64,000 nucleotides of DNA from Sedimenticola sp. Lineage in GTDB: Bacteria; Pseudomonadota; Gammaproteobacteria; Chromatiales; Chromatiaceae. Positions 40,539-48,859 of this stretch are shown here, in pieces (position 1 is the first letter of the stretch; each line of letters begins with the position of its first letter). Made by a program: the position numbers and the translations under genes. The stretch covers positions 21,811-85,810 of the forward strand of contig DRKS01000013.1 of the NCBI GenBank assembly GCA_011051655.1, in the 5' to 3' direction. The notes below the pieces were generated by a model. It was not told where the DNA came from. It saw only the letters and a program-made list of their open reading frames with translations, and did not search any database.

Positions 40539-40841
40539 TCATCCTTCGGTGATGTCGTCATTGCTCCAATCTTCTCTGTGGTGCCAAATGCGCAGGATCA
40601 GCACAGACTGACGCAACGGGGTATAGCGTACGATATAGCTGCCCGGCACCAGATCCCTGAGCTGATCGGGATCGGGTGCGTGACTAACCGGGTGACCCAG
40701 TCGGGGTTGTCGAGATAGCTGTTTAATACCCGCGACCAACCGCCTGGCGATCTTGTCGGCTGCCAGCGGATTGTGTTCGGCTATGAACTCCCGCAGCCGT
40801 GCCATATCATCGATGGCTACATCCGTGTATTCGATCTTCAT
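40539..40841 (-). CDS. ParE/RelE family toxin
   Basis: A 100-residue toxin: MKIEYTDVAIDDMARLREFIAEHNPLAADKIARRLVAGIKQL, then GHPV, LRDLVPGSYIVRYTPLRQSVLILRIWHHRED, the standard ParE/RelE fold with its terminal strand and histidines. ParE toxins poison gyrase; RelE toxins cut mRNA; sequence alone does not decide between them. It overlaps the antitoxin gene by 4 nt (ATGA). Confidence 0.9.
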   Translation of the reverse strand: MKIEYTDVAIDDMARLREFIAEHNPLAADKIARRLVAGIKQLSRQPRLGHPVSHAPDPDQLRDLVPGSYIVRYTPLRQSVLILRIWHHREDWSNDDITEG

Positions 40842-41104
40842 GGCTTCGGCGGCGGCAGCTCATCATCTTTACCCCAGCTCTCCAGCCAGGCATGCACTGC
40901 TTCACTATCAACCACCTTGCCTTGCCGCGCCGACTCCAGAGCCTCCAAGGTCTCCTGCCAGCGCTGCTGTTCCAGGGCATCACGTTGCAGAAACTCCCTG
41001 ACCGCCTGATTGACTAGCCAGTTCTTACTGCGGTGGCGTCTTTCGGCGGCCGTTTTCAAGGGCTCTTCAAGGTCTGGTTGCAGGCGGATGCTGGTTACGG
41101 ACAT
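40838..41104 (-). CDS. Ribbon-helix-helix antitoxin of the ParE-type pair
   Basis: An 88-residue protein with an N-terminal CopG-type domain (TSIRLQPDLEEPLKTAAERRHRSKNWLVNQAVREFL) and a Trp/acidic C-terminal tail (AVHAWLESWGKDDELPPPKP) expected to cover the toxin. First gene of the pair, in the standard antitoxin-toxin order. Confidence 0.88.
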   Translation of the reverse strand: MSVTSIRLQPDLEEPLKTAAERRHRSKNWLVNQAVREFLQRDALEQQRWQETLEALESARQGKVVDSEAVHAWLESWGKDDELPPPKP

Positions 41105-41320
41105 GGTTTCTCTCCTGGCTGACTACAGTGTAATACATTGTAGTCCATTTTATGGAAAACCCCACTGCTTCATCCGATAAGCCGTTGTAGCGTTACTCCT
41201 CCCGGAAGGTCTGCTTCAGCCCCATCGACCTGATAGTCGTCAAAACAACGGGGCGCATCAACCCCCTCTTTTCGTTTTACGGTGATCCGATCAAATAGAT
41301 CATGGGCGGGCGCTTTGCTA

Positions 41321-41469
41321 ACCCGCATTTCTCACCAGGCGGACTTAATTCATTGAGAAAGTTACAAAATTCACATACTTAGCCTCATAAACTGATGGTG
41401 GTTAATTTGTACTCTGTCCTGTTTGATTTTTGGAACAGAAGAATGGAATCCTGGTGAGATATGCGGGCT
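41321..41469. mobile_element. MITE-like element with 19-20 bp terminal inverted repeats
   Basis: Left end ACCCGCATTTCTCACCAGG and right end CCTGGTGAGATATGCGGGCT are inverted repeats differing at one or two positions. GCTA flanks both sides (41317-41320 and 41470-41473), a plausible 4-bp target duplication. The 149-bp interior is AT-rich with no gene. The 41105-41320 stretch before it also holds no gene that I can see. Confidence 0.6.
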
Positions 41470-41618
41470 GCTATCCCTGCATTCCCTGACAATAATGACA
41501 ATATATCAACATTAAAGATCACTAGTTGACACGCGGGCATTTTCAAAGGAGAATTCATTTGCATTTTTCAATCATTTTTCTGATCACTATTTATTAATCT
41601 TTATGAGGAGCCATCATT

Positions 41619-41891
41619 ATGAAAAAGCCTGTTCACACCATCTTAATTACGACTGCTCTAATATCGGCTGCCGCCAATGCAAGCGAGTCAGCCGAGAAAG
41701 ATGCTGTTTTTCACAATGAGCCGTCTTATGCTTGCAGGGTAATGCTGGAGCGCGGTTCGGAGATGTTCTGCCAAAAAGAGAAGGTTTTGGCTTTTCTCCA
41801 AAAAAAGAATCGCAAACTGGCGGCCATGGAGAGCGGGACGAAGGCGGCTGCCTCCCGAGAGGCGGCATCGCCTGCAACTTCGAAATTGTGA
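41619..41891 (+). CDS. Small exported protein of unknown function
   Basis: A 90-residue protein with a clear signal peptide (MKKPVHTILITTALISAAANA|SES). The short mature part has two cysteines (YACRVMLERGSEMFCQ), a lysine-rich helix (QKEKVLAFLQKKNRKLA) and an Ala-rich tail. A GAGGAG site precedes the ATG. The following gene encodes a PEP-CTERM protein in the same direction. No family recognised. Confidence 0.6.
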   Translation: MKKPVHTILITTALISAAANASESAEKDAVFHNEPSYACRVMLERGSEMFCQKEKVLAFLQKKNRKLAAMESGTKAAASREAASPATSKL

Positions 41892-42203
41892 GCGCCAGGT
41901 GATAATGGCACAAGGATGTGCCGTTTGGCGCCTTACCCACATTATGCGGGCGGGACACCCGCGCTCCTGACCATATAAACTGATTACATTGTGAAGCTGT
42001 TCAGTTGAGCAGCTTATGCTCCCCTCCCCCCTCAATCCCATCGCCATGAAGAAACGGATCTCCATGCTGTTTACGAAATGATCCGCTGAATGTGCTTTTG
42101 GGTGTGACCATATGTCGCATTGTCTGAGGTCAGACTCTCGATATAGCATGCCCCACAAGGAGTTTTTGCTTTAACACTTGACAACCTTATGGGGTATGGC
42201 GCC
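41892..42203. other. Intergenic region with stem-loops before the PEP-CTERM gene
   Basis: No gene seen. At 41892-41931 is a nested hairpin (GCGCCA/TGGCGC outside, GGCACA/TGTGCC inside) right after the preceding stop, a likely transcript end. At 41946-41964 is a GCGGG/CCCGC hairpin. A TTGACA at 42178 lies only 26 bp before the next start, too close to be its own promoter with a normal leader. Confidence 0.5.
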
Positions 42204-42872
42204 ATGTCTGTTACAAAGAAAAAAAACCGCGGGTTTACGAAGGCTGCTCTCACCAGCGCTATCCTGTGCGCTACCACCTGGTCCGGGGGGGCGGCGGCTG
42301 CATCAGCCGGTTTCGATGGTAAGGATATCACTTCGAGTTTTGTGTACGGAACGATTCCTCTCGATACCGTGACCGTCACGGCCAGTGATGCCGTAAACCC
42401 GGATGTCGACGATCTCTACAGCATAAGCGGGGACCGGATATGGGATGTCGACTACGCGGGCAATACCATTACGATGACATACGACAGCATCAATGATGGG
42501 CACGAGTATATGTATGGCTCCAGCGAACATTTTGGCTTTCATTTTGAGGATACCGCCAATAATCTCCCGGATATCCTGGGTATAACCGTGGATACCACCT
42601 TCGCGCCCCATATGTTCATGCCCGGACTGGTTTCGTTCGATGCCAACAATATCTGGGTGGATCTTGCCGGTTCCATGTGCCACGCAATGGCGATGGGGAG
42701 CATGCCGTCATGCATGAACGGGGCCAGCCCGACGGGGTGGAACAATCAGATAGGCCTGTCTGTGGACTTTGGGGGACATCACGCGCCACCGGTGCCGCTG
42801 CCGGCGGCCGCCTGGCTCATGCTGTCGGGAATGGGCGTGCTTGGTTTTATGCGGCGCCGGCGCACTGCCTGA
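42204..42872 (+). CDS. PEP-CTERM sorting domain protein, His/Met-rich
   Basis: A 222-residue secreted protein. I chose the ATG at 42204 (MSVTKKKNRGFTKAALTSAILCATTW...AAAA signal); an ATG 15 bp upstream is also possible. The end is a standard PEP-CTERM signal: VPLPAAAWLMLSGMGVLGFMRRRRTA, a VPLPAA motif, membrane helix and Arg cluster, recognised by exosortase. The domain between is rich in His and Met (GHEYMYGSSEHFGFHFED, APHMFMPG, CHAMAMGSMPSCMNG). Next to a copper-type receptor, this suggests copper binding at the cell surface (inference). No exosortase gene is in the window. Confidence 0.8.
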   Translation: MSVTKKKNRGFTKAALTSAILCATTWSGGAAAASAGFDGKDITSSFVYGTIPLDTVTVTASDAVNPDVDDLYSISGDRIWDVDYAGNTITMTYDSINDGHEYMYGSSEHFGFHFEDTANNLPDILGITVDTTFAPHMFMPGLVSFDANNIWVDLAGSMCHAMAMGSMPSCMNGASPTGWNNQIGLSVDFGGHHAPPVPLPAAAWLMLSGMGVLGFMRRRRTA

Positions 42873-42950
42873 TCGCCTGGGTACTATATAAATGCCCAGC
42901 AGCCTGGAGCGGGCAGAGCCCGCCCCAGGCTTTTCCCGTTTCCAACCTCA

Positions 42951-45068
42951 ATGAGCAGTAAACGCATTTGCAACGTTTTGCCGTCTGTGGGGACAAATGC
43001 TTCAGGAGCAATGGGAACTCCGCTCATTGTGCTGCTGTTTTGGATGCTCGCATTTCACGGCGGGGCGCAAGCCGCAAAGCATGAGCAGAGCGCCACGGAA
43101 CAGGCCCCGGAGAACCTCGACACCATTACGGTCTATGGCGAATCCATGGATCTGTCCTTCGAATACAAGCTGGACCTCGGGGGGCAGAACGCCCCCAGCG
43201 GTGATGGGGCCGACCTGCTGGGCACTATCCCCGGCTTTTCTCTGACGCGCCAGGGCGGCGCCGCCAGCGATCCGGTGTTTCGCGGTTTGAGCGGCACCCG
43301 CCTCAATACCCTCATAGACGGCGTGCCCTATGCCGGCGCCTGCAACCACCGCATGGATCCGGCCACCACCTATGTCAATCCCGGTGAAATGGATGACATC
43401 ACCCTGTTGCGGGGGCCGCAGTCGGTGCGCTACGGGGGCTCCATATCCGGCGCGGTCAATTTTGAACGCAAACCGATGTTCTTCACCCAACCGGGCGCGC
43501 GCTTCTTTGCCAGCGTATCGGGGGGCAGCTTCGGCAAACTGGACCGGTCACTGGATGCGGCGGCCGGTTTCAGCGCCGGCTATTTCCGCATAAGCGGCGG
43601 CCAATCCGAGAGCGATGACTACGAAGATGGCGATGGAGAGGATGTCTTCAGCCGGTATGACCGCTGGAATGCCCGTTTCGCCCTGGGGCTGACGCCGGAC
43701 GCCGATACCCTGTTTGAGATCAGCACCGAACGCAGTGACGCGGAGATGGCCAACGCCACCGTCCACATGGACGCCACCAAGCTGGACCGCCATGCCTTCA
43801 GTATCCTGTTTGAAAAGTACAACCTCAGTCCCTGGTTGAAAAAGGCGAAGGTGCGGTTCAATCGAATCTCGGTGGATCACGAGATGGATGATTTTTCCCT
43901 CCGCCCCACCAAGGAGCTGACCGTCCCATTCGATACAAGGCAGTTTATTGTCATGGGGCAGGGCTGGGAGGAAAAATCCGCCCATGGTTCATTGATCATG
44001 GAGGCCACGCCGGATGTGAAGATCGAGGCCGGAATGGACTACCGCCACAGCGACTATGACGCCCGCGCCCTTACCGGCGTCGACCTGCTGCTGCCGGGGC
44101 CGGTCCTCATCGAGGAATCCAGGGATATCGACAAGGTGCCGAGAAACGACATCCTCTGGTTCAGGAATCTCGGCCAATATGCCGAACTGACCTACAGCGC
44201 CAGCGCCCGCACGAAATGGATCGCCGGACTGCGCTATGACCGCCTGGTCACCAGCACCGGCACCATGCACGCGGCCGGGGAGGTGAGCACGGTGGTCCTG
44301 AGCGGCGCCAACAAGCGCCGGACCCAGCACCTGCGATCCGGTTTTCTCCGGCTTGAACACAGCTTTCCCAAGGCCCCTCTGCGCATGGCTGCGGGCATCG
44401 GCCACGCCCAGCGGGGGGCGGATTACTGGGAGGTGTACAGCCTCGACGGCTTTGATTTGAGCCGGGAGCGGAATACGGAACTCGATGTGATGTTCCAGTA
44501 CCAGGGCGACCGCCTCAGTGCGGAGCTGTCCTTTTTTTACAGCAAAATCGACGACTTCATCCTTGCATACAACGGCGTGGCGGCCTCGAATGTGGAGGCG
44601 GTGCGCATGGGCGGTGAAATGGCCCTCTCCTACCAGTTGAGCCGGGAGTGGACCCTGACCGCGGACATTGCCCATGTGTACGCAAAGAACATCACCCAGG
44701 ACGTGCCCCTGGCCCAGACCCCTCCCCTCACGGGACGCCTGGGGCTGACCTATTCGAGCGGCCCTTATTCATTCGGCCTGACCGGTCGTTTCGTCCATCA
44801 CCAAAACCGCATCCATCCCGACTACGGCAACACCCTGGCGGTGGACAACGACGAGCCGACGCCGGGCTATGCCGTCTACTCCATGGAGGGCTCGTACAAG
44901 CCCAACCCGCACCTGGATCTCGCCTTCGGCATGGACAACATTTTCGACCGCACCTATTACGAGCATCTCAACCGCAGCGGCTCGCCGGTGACCGGTTTCG
45001 TGGTGGACGGAAAGATCAACGAGCCGGGACGTAGCCTGTGGGCGCGGTTGAATGTGAGCCTGGACTGA
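42951..45068 (+). CDS. TonB-dependent outer-membrane receptor, copper-type (OprC/NosA-like)
   Basis: A 705-residue receptor with signal peptide, TonB box and plug (ENLDTITVYGESM, LLGTIPGFSLTRQGGAASDPVFRGLSGTRLNTLIDGVP) and a C-terminal barrel ending in an aromatic-leucine strand (LWARLNVSLD). The plug has AGACNHRMDPATTYVNPGEMDDITLLRGPQSVRYGG; the Cys-x-His-x-Met cluster at this place is characteristic of the OprC/NosA copper receptors. It would import copper using the TonB2 system encoded directly downstream. The preceding His/Met-rich PEP-CTERM gene supports a metal role. Confidence 0.85.
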   Translation: MSSKRICNVLPSVGTNASGAMGTPLIVLLFWMLAFHGGAQAAKHEQSATEQAPENLDTITVYGESMDLSFEYKLDLGGQNAPSGDGADLLGTIPGFSLTRQGGAASDPVFRGLSGTRLNTLIDGVPYAGACNHRMDPATTYVNPGEMDDITLLRGPQSVRYGGSISGAVNFERKPMFFTQPGARFFASVSGGSFGKLDRSLDAAAGFSAGYFRISGGQSESDDYEDGDGEDVFSRYDRWNARFALGLTPDADTLFEISTERSDAEMANATVHMDATKLDRHAFSILFEKYNLSPWLKKAKVRFNRISVDHEMDDFSLRPTKELTVPFDTRQFIVMGQGWEEKSAHGSLIMEATPDVKIEAGMDYRHSDYDARALTGVDLLLPGPVLIEESRDIDKVPRNDILWFRNLGQYAELTYSASARTKWIAGLRYDRLVTSTGTMHAAGEVSTVVLSGANKRRTQHLRSGFLRLEHSFPKAPLRMAAGIGHAQRGADYWEVYSLDGFDLSRERNTELDVMFQYQGDRLSAELSFFYSKIDDFILAYNGVAASNVEAVRMGGEMALSYQLSREWTLTADIAHVYAKNITQDVPLAQTPPLTGRLGLTYSSGPYSFGLTGRFVHHQNRIHPDYGNTLAVDNDEPTPGYAVYSMEGSYKPNPHLDLAFGMDNIFDRTYYEHLNRSGSPVTGFVVDGKINEPGRSLWARLNVSLD

Positions 45069-45093
45069 TGCCCGTCCAAAAAGCAAGTGCGCG

Positions 45094-45939
45094 ATGAAAA
45101 AACCGCCATTTCTGACCGGACAACAAACTGACAGACTTCGAGGCCCCATCTTGCCTTACCGACATAACAAAACCACCGGCCTGCTCCCGCTTCTCGGCCT
45201 GTTCATCCTGCTCGGCGCCGGCATGGTGAAGGCGGCGGATGAGCTGGGGCTGTCCATGGAGCTGAGTATTTCCAATAACCGGGAGGAGCAGAAGTTACAG
45301 ACAAGAATCGAACGCCTGGACGACAAGGCCAGGAAAATGCTTGAGGAGTACCAGAGCGCGAGCCGGGAGCTGGAATCCCTCCGGACCTACAACGACCAGG
45401 TCGAGCGGCTGGTGCGCTCCCAGGAAGAGGAAAAGGCCTCGCTGCACGAACAGATGACGGACATCGAGCTCACCCAGCGCGAAATCGTGCCCCTGATGCT
45501 GCGCATGATCGAGCAGTTGGATTTGTTCATCCAACGGGACATCCCCTTCCTGCCGGATGAGCGAACCGCCCGCGTTGCGCAACTGAGGGCCCTGATGGAC
45601 CGGGCCGATGTGAGCGTGGCGGAGAAATACCGCCGCGTGCTGGAGGCCTACCAGATAGAGATGGAATACGGGCGGGTACTGGAGGCGTACCGCGCGGAGC
45701 AGACCACGGGGAACGGCCGCCGTCTGGTCGATTTCCTGCGGGTCGGCCGGGTGGGGCTCTATTACCTGACCCTGGATGGAGGCCAGGCGGGCTATTGGGA
45801 CCCGGAGAAAAAGGGCTGGAGCGAACTCCCCGCAAGGTACAGGCCGGCGGTGCGCAGGGGGTTGCGCATGGCCCGCAAGCAGGCCGCCCCCGATCTGTTG
45901 CGCCTGCCGGTCCCGGCGCCGGAGCACGGGAATGATTAG
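45094..45939 (+). CDS. DUF3450 periplasmic coiled-coil protein of the TonB2 operon
   Basis: A 281-residue protein. From the ATG at 45094 the signal would be unusually long (about 48 residues); a TTG start near 45151 would give a normal one (TTGLLPLLGLFILLGAGMVKA). The mature part is a long coiled coil (KLQTRIERLDDKARKMLEEYQSASRELESL...), then RLVDFLRVGRVGLYYLTLDGGQAGYWDPEKKGW, the DUF3450 signature. DUF3450 proteins regularly precede TtpC/ExbB-ExbD-TonB genes. The end overlaps the next gene by 8 nt. Confidence 0.85.
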   Translation: MKKPPFLTGQQTDRLRGPILPYRHNKTTGLLPLLGLFILLGAGMVKAADELGLSMELSISNNREEQKLQTRIERLDDKARKMLEEYQSASRELESLRTYNDQVERLVRSQEEEKASLHEQMTDIELTQREIVPLMLRMIEQLDLFIQRDIPFLPDERTARVAQLRALMDRADVSVAEKYRRVLEAYQIEMEYGRVLEAYRAEQTTGNGRRLVDFLRVGRVGLYYLTLDGGQAGYWDPEKKGWSELPARYRPAVRRGLRMARKQAAPDLLRLPVPAPEHGND

Positions 45940-47284
45940 GCTGCGGACTTTCCTGATCGGAGGGATATTGCTCTGTCCCGGAGCCCTGGCCGCCGGGGAG
46001 CAGATCGACTTCAGTGAGCTGGTCGAACAGGTACAGGGCCTGCACAAACGGGAAGCGGCGGTCCGGGAGCGGCGCGCGGCGGAGTTTCTGGCGAGGAAAG
46101 ACAGGCAGCAGCGTCTGCTGAAGGATATACGCAAGCGGCTCGCGGCGGAAAAGGCGCGCGCTGAGTCTCTCAAGCGGCGATTCAGCGGCAACGAAGAGGA
46201 AATCCGCAAACTGACCCAGGCGCTCCAGGGCAAGGTGGGCAACCTGGGTGAGCTGTTCGGCACCGTGCGGCAAGTGGCGGGGGACTTTCGGGCCCACGCC
46301 AGGGAGTCGCTGGTTTCAGCCCAGTACCCGCAACGGTCGGCATGGCTGGACCGGCTGGCCCGCAGCAGCAGACTGCCGGACGTCAATGAACTGGAGAAGT
46401 TCTGGCTGTTGCTGCAACAGGAGATCCAGGAGTCGGGGCGGGTTTTTTCCTTTCCCTTCGAGGTGGTCGGGGCGGATGGCATTTCCCGGCAGCGCCGGGT
46501 CACCCGCATCGGCCTGTTCACGGCGGTTTCCGGCGGCCGCTACCTGCAATTCCAGCCGGAATCGGGAAAGCTGGTGGAACTGTCCCGGCAACCCCCGGAT
46601 GCAGACCAGGACACGGCAGCGGCCCTGGAACGGGCCGCAGGCGGGATGACCGAGGCCGTCATCGACCCCAGCCGGGGCTCCCTGCTGGGCCTGCTGGTAC
46701 AGACGCCGACCCTGATGGAACGCATACGCCAGGGGGGGCTGATCGGCTACATCATCCTGGCCCTGGGGGCCCTGGGCCTGGCGATCGTGCTGTTTCGTCT
46801 GGCCTGGCTGGGCCTGGTCGGCCTGCGCGTGCGGGCCCAGATCAAAAGCCCGGAAACGCCCAGGGAAAACAACCCCCTGGGGCGGGTCCTGGCGGTGGCG
46901 GCCGCCAATCCGGACGAGGCCCTGGACGAGCTCGAAATGCAACTGGACGAGGCCATTGTGCGCGAGATGCCGGGGCTGACCCGCGGCCAGGCGCTGATCA
47001 AACTGCTGGCCGGGGTGGCGCCGCTGCTGGGGCTGCTGGGGACGGTCACCGGCATGATCCTCACCTTCCAGTCCATCAGCCTGTTCGGGACGGGGGACCC
47101 CAGGCTGATGGCGGACGGCATCTCCCAGGCCCTGATCACCACCGTGCTCGGCCTGGTCGTCGCCGTGCCGCTGCTCTTCATGCACACCCTGATCAGCACC
47201 CGCAGCAAGGCCCTGGTGCAGATCCTGGATGAGCAGACAGCCGGGCTGCTGGTGACCCTCCGCCAGAGCAGGCCGGGCCGATGA
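45932..47284 (+). CDS. TtpC-like MotA/TolQ/ExbB family proton channel protein with periplasmic extension
   Basis: A 450-residue protein from the ATG at 45932 (MIRLRTFLIGGILLCPGALAAG signal); an earlier frame lies within the preceding gene. Residues about 25-260 form a periplasmic coiled-coil domain. Membrane helices follow (GGLIGYIILALGALGLAIVLF) and the ExbB core LIKLLAGVAPLLGLLGTVTGMILTFQSISLFGTGDPRLMADGISQALITTVLGLVVAVPLLFMH. This is the TtpC arrangement of the Vibrio TonB2 system, in which TtpC and a second ExbB both supply TonB. Overlaps the next gene by 4 nt. Confidence 0.88.
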   Translation: MIRLRTFLIGGILLCPGALAAGEQIDFSELVEQVQGLHKREAAVRERRAAEFLARKDRQQRLLKDIRKRLAAEKARAESLKRRFSGNEEEIRKLTQALQGKVGNLGELFGTVRQVAGDFRAHARESLVSAQYPQRSAWLDRLARSSRLPDVNELEKFWLLLQQEIQESGRVFSFPFEVVGADGISRQRRVTRIGLFTAVSGGRYLQFQPESGKLVELSRQPPDADQDTAAALERAAGGMTEAVIDPSRGSLLGLLVQTPTLMERIRQGGLIGYIILALGALGLAIVLFRLAWLGLVGLRVRAQIKSPETPRENNPLGRVLAVAAANPDEALDELEMQLDEAIVREMPGLTRGQALIKLLAGVAPLLGLLGTVTGMILTFQSISLFGTGDPRLMADGISQALITTVLGLVVAVPLLFMHTLISTRSKALVQILDEQTAGLLVTLRQSRPGR

Positions 47285-47814
47285 GCTCTATCCACGAAAC
47301 CATCCAGGCCATCCGCTCGTTCATGGACGCGGGCGGCGGGGTGCTGTGGGCGATAGGGGGAGTGAGCTGCCTGCTCTGGTTTCTCGTGAGCGAACGCTTC
47401 TGGTTTCTGTGGGGCGCCTTCCCGAACCATACGGCCGGCATGATCGCCTCCTGGCGGCAACGCAGGGACCGCACCTCTGCGGACGCCCACCGGCTGCGGC
47501 GCATGCTGCTGTGCGAGGCGGATCTGTTGCTGCGGCGCAACCTGGGCCTGATCAGGACCCTGGTGGCCATCTGCCCCATGCTGGGTCTGCTCGGCACCGT
47601 GACCGGCATGATCCAGGTATTCGACGTCATGGCGGTGCTGGGGACCGGGAACGCGCGGGCCATGGCCTCCGGCATTTCCCGGGCCACCATACCCACCATG
47701 GCGGGCATGGTGGTGGCGCTGCCCGGCCTCTATTTTTCGGCGCTGCTGGAAACCCGGACCAGGCGTGCCCTGGGGCGGCTGTCCGATGAATTGAGCCTCA
47801 GGGGGACGGCATGA
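47281..47814 (+). CDS. exbB: ExbB2-like proton channel subunit
   Basis: A 177-residue inner-membrane protein with three helices: GGVLWAIGGVSCLLWFLVSERFWF at the start, then LVAICPMLGLLGTVTGMIQVFDVMAVLGTGNARAMASGISRATIPTMAGMVVALPGLYF, the ExbB/TolQ core. It forms the proton-conducting pentamer with ExbD. Both ends overlap neighbours by 4 nt, so the operon is tightly coupled. Confidence 0.92.
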   Translation: MSSIHETIQAIRSFMDAGGGVLWAIGGVSCLLWFLVSERFWFLWGAFPNHTAGMIASWRQRRDRTSADAHRLRRMLLCEADLLLRRNLGLIRTLVAICPMLGLLGTVTGMIQVFDVMAVLGTGNARAMASGISRATIPTMAGMVVALPGLYFSALLETRTRRALGRLSDELSLRGTA

Positions 47815-48218
47815 AGCGGCATGTGGAAACAGCCCATGAAGAGGCGGATATCAACCTGACGCCCATGCTGGATATCGTCTTCATCATGTTGATCTTTTTT
47901 GTGGTGACCACCTCCTTTGTCAGGGAATCCGGGATAGAGGTCGACCGGCCCCAGGCCCAGACTGCAAAACCCAGGGAGAGCAGCAACATCCTGATCGCCA
48001 TAAATGCGGGGGGCGAAATCTGGATCGACAGGCATTCGGTGGACATACGCGCCGTGCGGGCCGCCATCGAGCGCCTGCGCGCCCAAAACCCGGAGGGCGC
48101 CGTGATCATCCAGGGAGACCGCAGCGCCCAGATCGGCCTGCTGGTGAAAGTGATGGACCAGGTGCGCCTGGCGGGGGTGACCAATGTCGCCATCGCCACG
48201 GAGCCCGCCTCGCCATGA
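47811..48218 (+). CDS. exbD: ExbD-like TonB energy-transduction subunit
   Basis: A 135-residue protein with the ExbD/TolR signature DINLTPMLDIVFIMLIFFVVTTSFV, containing the proton-carrying aspartate at the membrane helix, followed by a periplasmic domain (AINAGGEIWIDRHSVDIRAVRAAIERL). Overlaps exbB and tonB by 4 nt each. Confidence 0.95.
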   Translation: MKRHVETAHEEADINLTPMLDIVFIMLIFFVVTTSFVRESGIEVDRPQAQTAKPRESSNILIAINAGGEIWIDRHSVDIRAVRAAIERLRAQNPEGAVIIQGDRSAQIGLLVKVMDQVRLAGVTNVAIATEPASP

Positions 48219-48859
48219 TCCTGCGCCAGCTGGTGGCGCTGCCGGCGGGGATCGCCATTACGCTGCTCCTGGTCTGGCTGATGCAGACCCTGGTGACCCA
48301 TGATCTGCCGGAAACGGGACCCAAGGCCGCCCTGCCGGTGGTGGAGTTCACCCGGATCAAGCGCCAAGAGAATGAAGTCAGGCTCAAGCAGCGATTGCCC
48401 GAGGAGTTGGCCGAAGCGGAGAGGCCGCCCCCGGCGCCGGAGCTCAATCTCTCGCGCCAGGAGATCAAACTCGAGGCCCCGGCAATGGACTTCCAGGCCC
48501 AACCCATCGATGTGCCCTTCAAGCTCGATGGCGGGCCCTATCTCGGGCCGGTGGCGCGCGCGTCCGTCGACCGTGATTTCATGCCGGTTTCCAGGACGCC
48601 GCCAAGGTACCCCTACCGCGCGGCCCAGCGGGGAATCGAAGGCTGGGTGAAGCTGTCCTTCCGCATCACCGAGACCGGCGCCGTCCAGGATGCCGTCGTA
48701 CTGGAATCACAGCCCTCCGGGGTATTCGATCAGGCCGCCGTTCAGGCCATCTATAAATGGAAGTTCAAACCCCGCATCCAGGACGGCAGGCCAGTTTCCG
48801 TGAAGGCGGTTCAAGTATTGGATTTCAGGCTCAACCAGAGACGCGGTCCGGCATCATGA
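48215..48859 (+). CDS. tonB: TonB2-type energy transducer
   Basis: A 214-residue TonB with an N-terminal membrane anchor (LVALPAGIAITLLLVWLMQTLV), a short Pro-containing periplasmic linker, and the C-terminal domain TPPRYPYRAAQRGIEGWVKLSFRITETGAVQDAVVLESQPSGVFDQAAVQAIYKWKFKPRI. The linker is short, as in TonB2. It energises the receptor encoded upstream. It overlaps the TPR gene by 4 nt. Confidence 0.93.
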   Translation: MILRQLVALPAGIAITLLLVWLMQTLVTHDLPETGPKAALPVVEFTRIKRQENEVRLKQRLPEELAEAERPPPAPELNLSRQEIKLEAPAMDFQAQPIDVPFKLDGGPYLGPVARASVDRDFMPVSRTPPRYPYRAAQRGIEGWVKLSFRITETGAVQDAVVLESQPSGVFDQAAVQAIYKWKFKPRIQDGRPVSVKAVQVLDFRLNQRRGPAS

